Made by a program: the position numbers and the translations under genes. Source: Leifsonia sp. CL147 (GTDB taxonomy: Bacteria > Actinomycetota > Actinomycetes > Actinomycetales > Microbacteriaceae). From it: a stretch of DNA of 64,000 nucleotides. The notes below the pieces were generated by a model. The model was given only the letters and a program-made list of their open reading frames with translations. It was not told the DNA's origin and searched no databases. Shown piece after piece: positions 41,003 through 49,646 of this stretch (its first letter is position 1; each line of letters begins with the position of its first letter). The stretch lies in NCBI RefSeq assembly GCF_900114565.1, contig NZ_FOTM01000021.1:1-64000 (forward strand), in the 5' to 3' direction.

Positions 41003-41015
41003 TCCAGCGCCGCAC

Positions 41016-41044
41016 GCGGGGGTGGGCGCCGAGCCCACCCCCGC
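41016..41044 (+). terminator. GC-rich hairpin after the binding-protein gene
   Basis: GCGGGGGTGGGC (41016-41027) pairs perfectly with GCCCACCCCCGC (41033-41044) around GCCGA. It lies between the binding-protein gene and GH36. Without a T-run it may be a partial terminator or mRNA stabiliser, which would explain higher levels of the binding protein. Confidence 0.6.
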
Positions 41045-41065
41045 TTCGTCATGTGAAGGGACACC

Positions 41066-43249
41066 ATGCGAGCCGAGCTCATCCATCTCACCGCGGGCGG
41101 GGTCAGCGTCCTCCTCGATCTGAGCGGCGCCCAGCTGCCGGCCGTCGCCCACTGGGGAGCAGCGCTGGGCGACCTCACGGCGGAGGACGCGCGCGCCGTC
41201 GCGCTCGCGGACATCCGTCCGGCCACTCCCGGAACCCCGGATGTGCCGGTCCGCGTGGCGCTCCTGCCCGAGCAGCGGACCGGATGGGTCGGCCGGCCGG
41301 GGATCAGCGGGAGCCGCGAGGACGGCAGCGCCTGGTCGCCGGTGTTCACCGTCTCGGACGTGAGCGTCTCCGACGGCGCGGCCGAGGCCTCCGGCGACCT
41401 GTTGACCGTGCCGGAGGGAGGCGCGGTCGCGATCACCGCCCACGATGCGGTCGCCGCGCTGTCTCTGACCATCGAGGTCGAGCTCTCGTCCTCCGGCGTC
41501 CTGCGCACCGCCGTCACCCTCACCAACGACGGTGCGCCCTACCGCCTCGACGACCTCGGGATCGCCCTCCCGCTCCCCGCGCGCGCCCGGGAGATCCTCG
41601 ACTTCGCGGGGCGCTGGGCCAAGGAGCGCACGCCGCAGCGCCGCGAGCTGACCGTCGGAGCCCACGTTCGCGAGGGCCGGCGCGGACGGACGGGAGCGGA
41701 TGCGGCCACGCTGCTCAGCGTCGGCGAGCCCGGTTTCGGCTTCGCCCGCGGCGAGGTGTGGGGCGTCCACGTGGGCTTCAGCGGCAACCACCGGCACTAC
41801 GCCGAGAGGCTTTCGGGCGGCGAGCAGGTCGTCGGCGGTGGCGAGCTGCTGCTCCCCGGCGAAGTGCGCCTCGGGCACAGGGACAGCTACCGCAGCCCGT
41901 GGGTCTACGGCGTGTACGGGGACGGGCTCGACGACCAGGCCCGGCGGCTGCACCAGTACCTGCGTGCCCGGCCGCAGCATCCACGACGTCCTCGCCCGGT
42001 CACCCTCAACGTCTGGGAGGCGGTCTACTTCGACCACGACCTCGGAAAGCTGAGCGCGCTCGCGGAGCGCGCCGCCGCGGCCGGCGTCGAACGGTTCGTG
42101 CTCGACGACGGCTGGTTCCGCCACCGCCGCGACGACAGCGCCGGCCTCGGCGACTGGTATGTCGACGAGACGGTCTGGCCGGACGGCCTCACGCCGCTGA
42201 TCGACCGCGTCCGGGCGCTCGGGATGGAGTTCGGGCTCTGGTTCGAGCCGGAGATGGTCAACCTGGACTCCGACCTCGCGCGCGCGCATCCCGAGTGGAT
42301 CATGCAGACCGGCGGCCGGCTTCCCGTCGAGTCGCGCCACCAGCAGGTGCTCGACCTGGCGAACCCCGACGCGTATGCGTACGTTCGCGATCGGCTGGTC
42401 GACATCCTCACCTCCGACGACATCGCCTACATCAAGTGGGACCACAACCGCGACCTCGCGGACGCCGGAACCGCGCCCGCCGGTGCGCCGGGCGTGCACG
42501 GCCAGACGCTCGCCGCCTACCGGCTGATGGACGAGCTGAAGGACCGCTTCCCCGGGCTCGAGATCGAGGCCTGCAGTTCCGGCGGCGCGCGGGTGGATCT
42601 GGGCGTCCTCGAGCGGACCGACCGGGTGTGGGTCTCCGACTGCAACGATCCGCTCGAGCGACAGGAGATGATGCGCTGGACGCAGCAGCTCCTCCCGCCC
42701 GAGCTGCTCGGCTCCCACATCGGGGCGCCGGCATCGCACACCACGCACCGCCACCACGACCTGGCCTTCCGCGCCGCTACGGCGCTGTTCGGCCACCTCG
42801 GCGTCGAGTGGGACCTGACCACGGCGTCCGGGACCGAGCTCACGGAGCTGGCCGGGTGGATCGGGTTCCACCGCGAGAACCGCGACCTCCTGCACGGCGG
42901 CGAGCTCGTGCGGATGGACGAGGTGGATCCGACCCTCTGGGTGAGCGGCGTCGTGGCGCCCGATCGCGGCCGGGGCCTGTACGCGCTGGCCTTCGTGGGC
43001 CGCTCCGACGCGGCACCGCTCGGACGGATCCCCTTCCGCGGCCTCGATGACGCCCGCCGCTACCGCGTCACCCCGTCCCCGCTCGGCCGCCCCCAGGCCG
43101 GCGAACGCGTGCCGCCGTGGTACGAGGACGCCGCCGCGGGCCGTCTCGAACTCAGCGGCCGCGCCCTGCGTACCGCGGGCCTCCAGGCCCCGCTGTCCCA
43201 CCCCGACCGTATCTGGCTCCTGCAGCTGGAGGCCCTCGACCGGCCCTAG
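41066..43249 (+). CDS. GH36 alpha-galactosidase, cytoplasmic
   Basis: This 727-residue enzyme cleaves alpha-galactosides such as raffinose-type sugars or galactomannan fragments. The N-terminal beta domain is followed by a TIM barrel with the nucleophile Asp459 in YIKWDHNRDL and the acid/base Asp525 in VWVSDCNDPLERQ, and the CSSGGARVDLG motif near 510 that binds the substrate. DDGWFRHRRDD near 350 and WFEPEMVN near 390 are further family marks. It is the last gene of the galactoside operon and lacks a signal peptide. Paired with GH42, it lets the cell use mixed alpha- and beta-galactosides from one importer. Confidence 0.95.
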   Translation: MRAELIHLTAGGVSVLLDLSGAQLPAVAHWGAALGDLTAEDARAVALADIRPATPGTPDVPVRVALLPEQRTGWVGRPGISGSREDGSAWSPVFTVSDVSVSDGAAEASGDLLTVPEGGAVAITAHDAVAALSLTIEVELSSSGVLRTAVTLTNDGAPYRLDDLGIALPLPARAREILDFAGRWAKERTPQRRELTVGAHVREGRRGRTGADAATLLSVGEPGFGFARGEVWGVHVGFSGNHRHYAERLSGGEQVVGGGELLLPGEVRLGHRDSYRSPWVYGVYGDGLDDQARRLHQYLRARPQHPRRPRPVTLNVWEAVYFDHDLGKLSALAERAAAAGVERFVLDDGWFRHRRDDSAGLGDWYVDETVWPDGLTPLIDRVRALGMEFGLWFEPEMVNLDSDLARAHPEWIMQTGGRLPVESRHQQVLDLANPDAYAYVRDRLVDILTSDDIAYIKWDHNRDLADAGTAPAGAPGVHGQTLAAYRLMDELKDRFPGLEIEACSSGGARVDLGVLERTDRVWVSDCNDPLERQEMMRWTQQLLPPELLGSHIGAPASHTTHRHHDLAFRAATALFGHLGVEWDLTTASGTELTELAGWIGFHRENRDLLHGGELVRMDEVDPTLWVSGVVAPDRGRGLYALAFVGRSDAAPLGRIPFRGLDDARRYRVTPSPLGRPQAGERVPPWYEDAAAGRLELSGRALRTAGLQAPLSHPDRIWLLQLEALDRP

Positions 43250-43265
43250 GCCTCGGTGTGGCGAG

Positions 43266-43438
43266 ATTCGTCACGAATGTCGCCTTCGAGCCGGTCTAAC
43301 GCGACATTCGTCACGAATGTCCCTTTAGAGCCGGCTTAAGGCGACATTCGTCACGAATGTCCCCTTCGAGCCGGTTTATGGCGACATTCGTCACGAATGT
43401 CGCCTTCGAGCCGGTTTAGCGCGACATTCGTCACGAAT
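43266..43438. repeat. ATTCGTCACGAAT array 2 (5 copies, exact 40-bp period)
   Basis: Copies start at 43266, 43306, 43346, 43386 and 43426. The spacers are 27 bases and nearly the same in this array (CTTCGAGCCGGTTTA or close). The array lies between GH36 and the NRAMP-like gene, both on the plus strand. From 43439 to 43565 I see only a Shine-Dalgarno sequence near 43550. Confidence 0.92.
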
Positions 43439-43565
43439 CTCGCCTCCCTCGATGGCTCGCAGGCACGGTTCTCTGAGCAATTCAGAAGCTCGCGGGCGCG
43501 CGGATCCGGGCGATCGGGCCTACCGTGTGACGCACTGGGGGCGGACACGAAGGAGTGAACGGCTC

Positions 43566-44912
43566 ATGGCGACCGACACGGAGAGCAGCACCGAGCGCGC
43601 GAAAGGCGACGACGAACCGCGCCGCCGGAGTCCACTGGCCCGCTTCTTCTCCGTGCTCGGCCCGGGCCTGGTGACCGGTGCGGCCGACGACGACCCCTCG
43701 GGCGTGGCGACCTACGCCCAGGCGGGCGCCTCCTACGGGAACGGCTTGCTCTGGACGGTGCCGGCGACGCTTCCGATGATGATGGCCGTCCAGGAGATCT
43801 GCGACAGGATGGCGCTGGCGACCGGCGACAGCTTCGGCCGCCTCATCCGGCGGCGGTTCGGCCGGGGCGCGAGGACCGTCATCGTCGTCCTGGTCGCCGC
43901 GCTCATCGTGGCGAACGTCCTGAACCTCTCCGCCGACCTCATGGCCATCGGGCAGGGGATGCGCTTGCTCGGGGCAGGACCGGCCGGGCTCTGGTCGGCC
44001 ATCGCCGGGGCCGGGATCACCGTCGCTCTGATCGGCGGGTCCTTCGACTGGATCGGCCGGATCTTCAAATGGCTGTGCCTGGCACTCCTGGTCTACGTCG
44101 GAGTGCTCTTCGTCACCCACGTCGACTGGGGGTCGGTGCTGGCCGGCCTCGTCGGCGCCGAGTTCCACTGGTCCCCCGCCTACCTCGGTCTCGCCGTCGC
44201 GGTGCTCGGTACCACGATCAGCCCCTACATGTTCTTCTGGCAGACGGCGCAGCGCATCGAGGAGCTCCGCGAGGAGGACCTCGGCGGCGACAGGGCGCCG
44301 TCCCTGCGCGAGCGGCCGCCGGCCGGTGCCAGGCGACGACTCCGGACCGGCCGGCTGGACGTCTTCACCGGGATGGTGTTCTCGGTCCTCATCATGTTCG
44401 CGATCATCGCTGCCTCCGCCGCCACCCTCGGGGTGCATCACAAGACAGTCACCAGCGCAGCCGAAGCGGCGAAGGCGCTGGAACCCATCGCCGGCCAGTA
44501 CGCCGGCGCGCTCTTCGCCGTCGGCTTCATCGGCTCCGGCATCCTCGCGGTCCCGGTGCTCGCCGCCTCCGGGGCGGCCGGCATGGCCGGGCTCCTGGAG
44601 AAGCCGTGGGGCTTCGACCGGAGCCCGCGGAAAGCGCCGCTGTTCTACCTCCTCCTCGTCGCAGGCATGATCATCGGGACGCTGTTCGCCCTCTTCGTCA
44701 GCAACCCCATCCAGCTGCTCGTGCTCTCCGCGATCGTCAACGGGATTGCCGCCGGCCCGTTCATCGTGATCATGATGCTGATCGCCCGCGACAGGGGCAT
44801 CATGGGCAGGTACCGCAACCGGTGGCTGTCCCAGACCCTGGGATGGATCACCGCGATCGTGATGTGCGTCGCCGGCGGCTACGGGGTCTGGTTCACCATC
44901 TCGGGTCAGTGA
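43566..44912 (+). CDS. NRAMP-family metal transporter, divergent subgroup
   Basis: This 448-residue membrane protein has about 11 helices and the NRAMP fold. The usual DPGN motif of helix 1 is replaced by DDDPSG (41-46, in GLVTGAADDDPSGVATYAQ), and the MPH motif of helix 6 by TISPYMFFWQ (about residues 217-226). These changes mark a subgroup of NRAMP-like proteins that may not carry manganese or iron; some relatives move magnesium or have no known substrate. A charged cytosolic loop (about 232-260) follows helix 6. The start at 43566 avoids an odd N-terminal extension that runs into the repeat array. It overlaps the convergent aldehyde dehydrogenase gene by seven bases. Confidence 0.85.
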   Translation: MATDTESSTERAKGDDEPRRRSPLARFFSVLGPGLVTGAADDDPSGVATYAQAGASYGNGLLWTVPATLPMMMAVQEICDRMALATGDSFGRLIRRRFGRGARTVIVVLVAALIVANVLNLSADLMAIGQGMRLLGAGPAGLWSAIAGAGITVALIGGSFDWIGRIFKWLCLALLVYVGVLFVTHVDWGSVLAGLVGAEFHWSPAYLGLAVAVLGTTISPYMFFWQTAQRIEELREEDLGGDRAPSLRERPPAGARRRLRTGRLDVFTGMVFSVLIMFAIIAASAATLGVHHKTVTSAAEAAKALEPIAGQYAGALFAVGFIGSGILAVPVLAASGAAGMAGLLEKPWGFDRSPRKAPLFYLLLVAGMIIGTLFALFVSNPIQLLVLSAIVNGIAAGPFIVIMMLIARDRGIMGRYRNRWLSQTLGWITAIVMCVAGGYGVWFTISGQ

Positions 44913-46303
44913 GTGCCGGCGGTGAGCGCGGGCAACGGCGCGCGCAACTCCGGCGGCAACAGCTCCGGCGGCAGCAGCGACAGTGGGACGTTCTGGTACG
45001 TGACCGGCCGCAGCCAGCGCCCGATCGCGGCGCCGCCCACTGACGTCGACGACGCAGCTGTGGTCGCCGGATACGGTCCGCCGTGGGTCATCGACCGGGT
45101 GACGGCGACTCCGGTCGGCACCTGGTCGAACACCACGCGGCCGGCGACACGCTCCGCTGCGGCCAGCAGCGGTCCGAGGGCGGAAAGCTCGACCTCCTCG
45201 GCGAAGACGGAGACGGTCAGCTGGCCCGGCAACCGGGCGATCCGTCCCGCCACCTGCTCCAGATCGCCGTACGTCAGCAGCGCCGTCGCCGGCCCGAAGG
45301 CCTCCTCGAAGCCGGCCACGTCGTCCTCCGCATCCAACTGCACGAGGGCCGCTGAGCGGACTCCGTCGGGCGTGCGCTCGGACTCCACCAGCGACCGCGC
45401 ACCCGCCCGGTGCTGCCACGCGGACAGCGCGGAGTCGAAGCGTTCGGCGATGCCCTCGTTCAGCAGCTCCGCGGGATCCGAGGCGGCGAACCGCTCCCGG
45501 AGGAGCGCCACCAGTTCGCTTGCGCCGTCCGGCACGAGCAGCAGGTTCGGCTTGGTGCACAACTGGCCGGTGCTGGCGACGATCGACTCCGTCAGCGTCC
45601 GGGCCAGCTCCTCCGGGCGACGCCGGGCGGCCTCCGGACTGATCACCACGGGGTTCACGCTCCCGAGTTCGCCGAAGAACGGGATGGGCGCCGGCCGCGA
45701 GACGGCGAGGTCGTAGAGAGCACGGCCTCCCGCTGTCGACCCGGTGAACCCGACCGCGGCCACGCCGGGATCGGTGACCAGCCGGGCGCCGTCGTCGAAG
45801 CCCGACACCATCCCGATCGCACCCGCCGGGAGCCCCGCCGCGACAACGGCCTGCCGGAGGACCTCGAACGCGAGGCCGCTGGTGCCCGGATGACCGGGAT
45901 GCGCCTTCACGACGACCGGGCATCCTGCGGCGAGCGCCGAGACGGTGTCGCCGCCCGGCACCCCGAAGGCGAACGGGAAGTTGCTCGCGCCGAAGACCGC
46001 CACGACGCCGAGCGGTACGAGCACGCGGCGCAGGACCTCCCCGTCCTGGATGCGTCCGAGGTAGTCGCCGTCCTCCAGGATCTCGGCGAACAGTCGCGCC
46101 TGGTTCGCCGTGCGCGTCACCTCGCCGTCCAGCCGGGCGACCGGTAGGTGCGTCTCGTCGACCGCAGCGCTGATGAGCGACGCGCGCGCGTCATCCAGCC
46201 CCTGGGCGATCCCGCTCAGAAGAGCCGCACGTCCAGACGTCCCGAGCGCACGCAGTGCGTCCGCCGCCGCTGCCGCCTCCGCGACCGTCTCGCGCACGCT
46301 CAT
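44906..46303 (-). CDS. aldehyde dehydrogenase, 2-oxoglutarate semialdehyde type
   Basis: This 465-residue enzyme oxidises an aldehyde with NAD(P)+. It has the nucleotide-binding GASNFPFAFGVPGGD and the PVVVKAHPGHP typical of alpha-ketoglutaric semialdehyde dehydrogenases, the general base Glu212 in PFFGELGSVNP and the catalytic Cys249 in STGQLCTKP. In sugar-acid pathways this enzyme makes 2-oxoglutarate in the last step. It is the last gene of a minus-strand operon with an importer and faces, across one promoter region, genes for a dehydratase and a DHDPS-family enzyme, which supports the pathway. The substrate is inferred from family and context. Confidence 0.87.
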   Translation of the reverse strand: MSVRETVAEAAAAADALRALGTSGRAALLSGIAQGLDDARASLISAAVDETHLPVARLDGEVTRTANQARLFAEILEDGDYLGRIQDGEVLRRVLVPLGVVAVFGASNFPFAFGVPGGDTVSALAAGCPVVVKAHPGHPGTSGLAFEVLRQAVVAAGLPAGAIGMVSGFDDGARLVTDPGVAAVGFTGSTAGGRALYDLAVSRPAPIPFFGELGSVNPVVISPEAARRRPEELARTLTESIVASTGQLCTKPNLLLVPDGASELVALLRERFAASDPAELLNEGIAERFDSALSAWQHRAGARSLVESERTPDGVRSAALVQLDAEDDVAGFEEAFGPATALLTYGDLEQVAGRIARLPGQLTVSVFAEEVELSALGPLLAAAERVAGRVVFDQVPTGVAVTRSMTHGGPYPATTAASSTSVGGAAIGRWLRPVTYQNVPLSLLPPELLPPELRAPLPALTAGTH

Positions 46304-47205
46304 CCCTTCACCGCCCCGGCGCTCATGCCCTGGACCAGGAACTTCTGCACATAGGCGAAGAGGATGACGACCGGCAGGATCGCGACCAGCCCGCCCGCCG
46401 CGAGGGCGCCGAAGTCGGCGCCGAACTCTCCGAGCAGGTAACTCAGGCCGACCGGCACGGTGAACCTGTCCTGCTGGCTCATGAACATCAGGGCGAAGAG
46501 GAAGTTGTTCCAGGCGCTGATGAAGGCGAACGAGCCGACCGCCACGATCCCGGGCTTCAGCAGCGGCAGCACCACGAGCCGGAAGGCCTGGACGCGCGTG
46601 CAGCCGTCCACCCACGCCGCTTCCTCGATCTCCACCGGGACATTGCGGATGAAGCCGGACATCAGCACCAGCGACAGCGGCAGGTGGAACACCGTGTCGG
46701 CGATGATGAGGCTGATCAGATTGTTGGTGAGCCCGAGCGTGTTGAAGATCTCGAACAGCGGGATGAGCATCATCGCGCCGGGGATGAACTGGGTGCACAG
46801 CATCACGACGAGGAACAGCGTCTTGCCGCGGAAGGCGAAGCGCGCCAGCGCATAGCCGCCGAGTAGCGCGATCACCGTCGAGACCACCAGCGTCGCCCCG
46901 GCGGTGATGATGCTGTTCTGGAAGTAGATCCCGAATCCGGAGCCGTTCCAGACCGACGCGAAGTGGTCGAAGGTGATCGGCCACGGGATCAGCGAGGTGG
47001 AGCCGGATGGCCGGAAGGCGAACAGCACCATCCAGTACAGCGGCACCAGAGTGAAGAGCAGGAACAGACCGAGCGGCACCCAGAGGCTCAGCCGGTCGAG
47101 CACGCGCCGGCCGCGGCGACGCGGGCGGCGGCGCTGGGCCGGGGCGCCGGGTCTCGTCGGCTCCAGTGGAAGGGACCGCGCGATGGGGTCTTCGAGCAGG
47201 GTCAC
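46300..47205 (-). CDS. ABC sugar/sugar-acid importer permease, MalG type
   Basis: This 301-residue protein starts at a GTG inside a GTGA overlap with the preceding permease; the longer frame upstream is only a shadow of that gene. It has a basic N-terminal tail (QRRRPRRRGRR), six helices and the EAA loop EIEEAAWVDGCTRVQAFRL. Its own stop overlaps the dehydrogenase start (ATGA). It forms the second half of the channel. Confidence 0.9.
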   Translation of the reverse strand: MTLLEDPIARSLPLEPTRPGAPAQRRRPRRRGRRVLDRLSLWVPLGLFLLFTLVPLYWMVLFAFRPSGSTSLIPWPITFDHFASVWNGSGFGIYFQNSIITAGATLVVSTVIALLGGYALARFAFRGKTLFLVVMLCTQFIPGAMMLIPLFEIFNTLGLTNNLISLIIADTVFHLPLSLVLMSGFIRNVPVEIEEAAWVDGCTRVQAFRLVVLPLLKPGIVAVGSFAFISAWNNFLFALMFMSQQDRFTVPVGLSYLLGEFGADFGALAAGGLVAILPVVILFAYVQKFLVQGMSAGAVKG

Positions 47206-48152
47206 GACTCCGCTCCTCTCTTGGTGAGACGCAGGTACAGCAGCGAGAAGAAGGTGAGGAGGAGGAAGGCCACGACGGTGAGAGCCGAGCCGTAGCCGAA
47301 GTCCCTGCTCTGGATGGCGGTCTGCGCCACGTAGAGCGGCAGCGTCGTCGTGGAGTTGGCCGGGCCTCCCCCGGTCAGTGTGTACAGGAGGTCGACATTG
47401 TTGAACTCCCAGACGCCGCGGAGCAGCGTGGCGAGCACCACGGCCTGTCGGATGTGCGGCCAGGTCACCGAGACGAACCGTCGCAACGGCCCTGCGCCGT
47501 CGACATCCGCCGCCTCGTAGAGCTCGCCGGGAACCGACTGCAGGTCCGCGAGGATCAGGATCGCGAAGAACGGAACGCCCTTCCACAGCTCGGCGATGAC
47601 CACGGCCAGGAACGTGGTCCCCTGCCCGGAGAGGAGTGACGTGCCGTGCTCCCCGATCCCGAGATCGGCCAGGTAGCGGCCGATCCCGGTGGCCGGGTTG
47701 TAGATCAGGATCCAGATGGTGGTCGTCAGGATGCCCGACACCGCCCACGGCGAGAACGTCAGCGCGCGCGCGATCCCCCGGCCGACGAACGTCCGGTTGA
47801 GCAGCAGGGCGAGCGCCAGCCCGAAGACGAACTGGAGCGCGACCTCCACCAGGACCCACTGGAGAGTGAACCGCAGACTCTGCCAGAACAGCGGGTCGCC
47901 GAACATCCGGGTGAAGTTGTCCAGCCCCGCGAAGCCGTCGTTCCACGGCTGCGTCACGTTGGAGTGCTGCAGGCTGTAGAAGAAGACGCTGGCCACGGGG
48001 TACACGAGGAACACCAGCACCAGCAGCACCGCCGGGGCGATCAGCAGGTACGGGTAGAGCCGGGTGCGCCGGGCGAGCGGGCTCTGCCGGCCCCGAGGGC
48101 TCGGGCTCAGCCCACCCTGCGGGCTCCGCCTGCGGGGAACAGCGACCGTCAT
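47202..48152 (-). CDS. ABC sugar/sugar-acid importer permease, MalF type
   Basis: This 316-residue membrane protein has a basic N-terminal tail, about six helices and the EAA loop LYEAADVDGAGPLRRFVSV. The start at 48152 is 14 bases after the binding-protein stop. It pairs with the MalG-type permease, with which it overlaps by four bases. No ATPase gene is in the operon. Confidence 0.92.
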   Translation of the reverse strand: MTVAVPRRRSPQGGLSPSPRGRQSPLARRTRLYPYLLIAPAVLLVLVFLVYPVASVFFYSLQHSNVTQPWNDGFAGLDNFTRMFGDPLFWQSLRFTLQWVLVEVALQFVFGLALALLLNRTFVGRGIARALTFSPWAVSGILTTTIWILIYNPATGIGRYLADLGIGEHGTSLLSGQGTTFLAVVIAELWKGVPFFAILILADLQSVPGELYEAADVDGAGPLRRFVSVTWPHIRQAVVLATLLRGVWEFNNVDLLYTLTGGGPANSTTTLPLYVAQTAIQSRDFGYGSALTVVAFLLLTFFSLLYLRLTKRGAES

Positions 48153-48166
48153 CGTGATCCTTCCGG

Positions 48167-49519
48167 CTACTTCTTGCTTCGCTTGAGGTAGTCCTGCTGC
48201 GCCGCGGTCAGCTGCTTGGCCGCATCCGTGAGGAACGCCTTCGCGCTCTCGTCGCCCTGCAGCACCTTCTGCCACTTGGGGAGCAGGTCGGTGGTCGTGA
48301 TGGCGCTGAACTGCGGCAGGTAGTACGGCTGCTGCAGCACGGTGGCGTTCTTGGCCTTCTGGGTGTCCAGAGCGGCCGTCATGGCCGGGTTGGAGGCGAC
48401 CCAGCTCTCCTTCGCCACATCCGTGTTGCCGGGCAGGTAGCCGGACTTCTGCGCCCAGAACGAGTTGCCCTCCTTGCTCATCGTGAACTCGAGGAACTTC
48501 CACGCCGCATCCTGGTGCGCGCCGGCCTTGAACATCCCGAAGCCGGTCACCATCTGGCCCGTCACGATCGTCTTGCCGTTGTCTGCGGGGAAGGTGCCGA
48601 CGACGCCCACCTGGCTCGGCTTGAGCGCCGCGATGTGGGTCGGGTAGGAGCCGATGCTGTGGCTGAGCATGGCGGCGCCGCCGTTGTCGAACTGCGCGAC
48701 CATCGTCTTGAAGTCGGCGGTGAGGTCGCTCTTCGCGGTGTCCTTGCCGTAGAGCGAGACGTACTTCTCGGTCGCGGCGACGACCGCTGGGGAGTCCAGC
48801 GTGGAGCGTCCCTTGCTGTCGAAGAAGGTGCCGACTCCGGCCATCGGATAGACCATCTGCACGAACTGCGAGAAGAAGCCGGCGCCGCCGCGGATCGTGT
48901 AGCCGAAACGTCCAGCGGACGGATCGGTCAGGGTGGAGGCGTCGGAGAAGAAGTCGTCCCAGGTCGCGGGCTTGCTCAGTCCCGCCTGCTGGAACCAGTC
49001 CGCCCGGTAGTAGATCGCGTCGGCGAGCGCCGTGGCCGGAGTCAGGTAGAGCTTGTCGTCGGGCGCCGCGGCCTTGGCGGACTTCAGCATGTTCGGGTCG
49101 ATCTTCTTGGCGATCGACGAGCCGGCCAGCCGGTCGTCGAGCGGCGCGAGGGCGTTCTGCGCCACGAGAGCGGCGACATCCGAGGCCTTCGGCGTGACGA
49201 GGTCCGGTGTGGACTTGGTCGCGATGGCGGTGCTGAGCTTCTGCATGTAGGAGTCGGTCGGCAGGCCGAGATAGCTGATCGTGATGTTCGGGTTCTCCTT
49301 CTCGAACATGGCGATGAGTGCCTTGAGGTTGGCGGTGCGGTCGGGGCGTGTGTCGGTGTCCCAGAGCTGCAGGGCGACCTTCTTCTCGCTGTCGCCTCCT
49401 CCGCCTCCGCTGTTCGAGCAGGCGGCCAGGCCGAGCATCAGGACGGCGGCCGAGGCGGCGGCGACGACCCGCCGCAGGGGGAGCGAACGGCCACCGGCCG
49501 CGGGTGCATGACGCGTCAT
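48167..49519 (-). CDS. ABC importer substrate-binding lipoprotein for a sugar or sugar acid
   Basis: This 450-residue protein has a signal peptide ending in LAAC (Cys34 lipidated) and a Ser/Gly linker. The mature part is a family 1 solute-binding protein with VALQLWDTDTRPDRTANLKALIAMFEKENP near its start and a lysine-rich C-terminal helix. The ATG at 49519 follows GAGAGGAAA; the frame continues upstream through the operator region and is not credible there. It is the first gene of the minus-strand operon and divergent from the GntR gene. The enzymes nearby suggest that the ligand is a sugar acid or its oligomer. Confidence 0.9.
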   Translation of the reverse strand: MTRHAPAAGGRSLPLRRVVAAASAAVLMLGLAACSNSGGGGGDSEKKVALQLWDTDTRPDRTANLKALIAMFEKENPNITISYLGLPTDSYMQKLSTAIATKSTPDLVTPKASDVAALVAQNALAPLDDRLAGSSIAKKIDPNMLKSAKAAAPDDKLYLTPATALADAIYYRADWFQQAGLSKPATWDDFFSDASTLTDPSAGRFGYTIRGGAGFFSQFVQMVYPMAGVGTFFDSKGRSTLDSPAVVAATEKYVSLYGKDTAKSDLTADFKTMVAQFDNGGAAMLSHSIGSYPTHIAALKPSQVGVVGTFPADNGKTIVTGQMVTGFGMFKAGAHQDAAWKFLEFTMSKEGNSFWAQKSGYLPGNTDVAKESWVASNPAMTAALDTQKAKNATVLQQPYYLPQFSAITTTDLLPKWQKVLQGDESAKAFLTDAAKQLTAAQQDYLKRSKK

Positions 49520-49599
49520 TGCGTTTCCTCTCCGATGAATGGGAGTTGTGAAGTGGGAAGATCGCTCGTCGAGGGTGGTTCCCTCCGACGGGTCGATCA

Positions 49600-49633
49600 T
49601 ATACTATGCATGGTGTACGCAGCACCATACACC
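49600..49633. promoter_or_regulatory. GntR-type operator and -10 in the divergent promoter region
   Basis: TATACT (49600-49605) is a good -10 for the GntR gene. Overlapping inverted repeats follow: ATGGTG (49610) with CACCAT (49623), and GGTGTA (49612) with TACACC (49628). The region would let one GntR dimer block both the GntR operon and the divergent importer operon. Confidence 0.6.
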
Positions 49634-49646
49634 GAAAGGGAAGTTC

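Noticed and set aside
39551-43201. A 1216-residue open frame on the minus strand opposite the binding-protein and GH36 genes
   Set aside because: It spans two well-supported plus-strand genes, including their gap, and has no recognisable domain.
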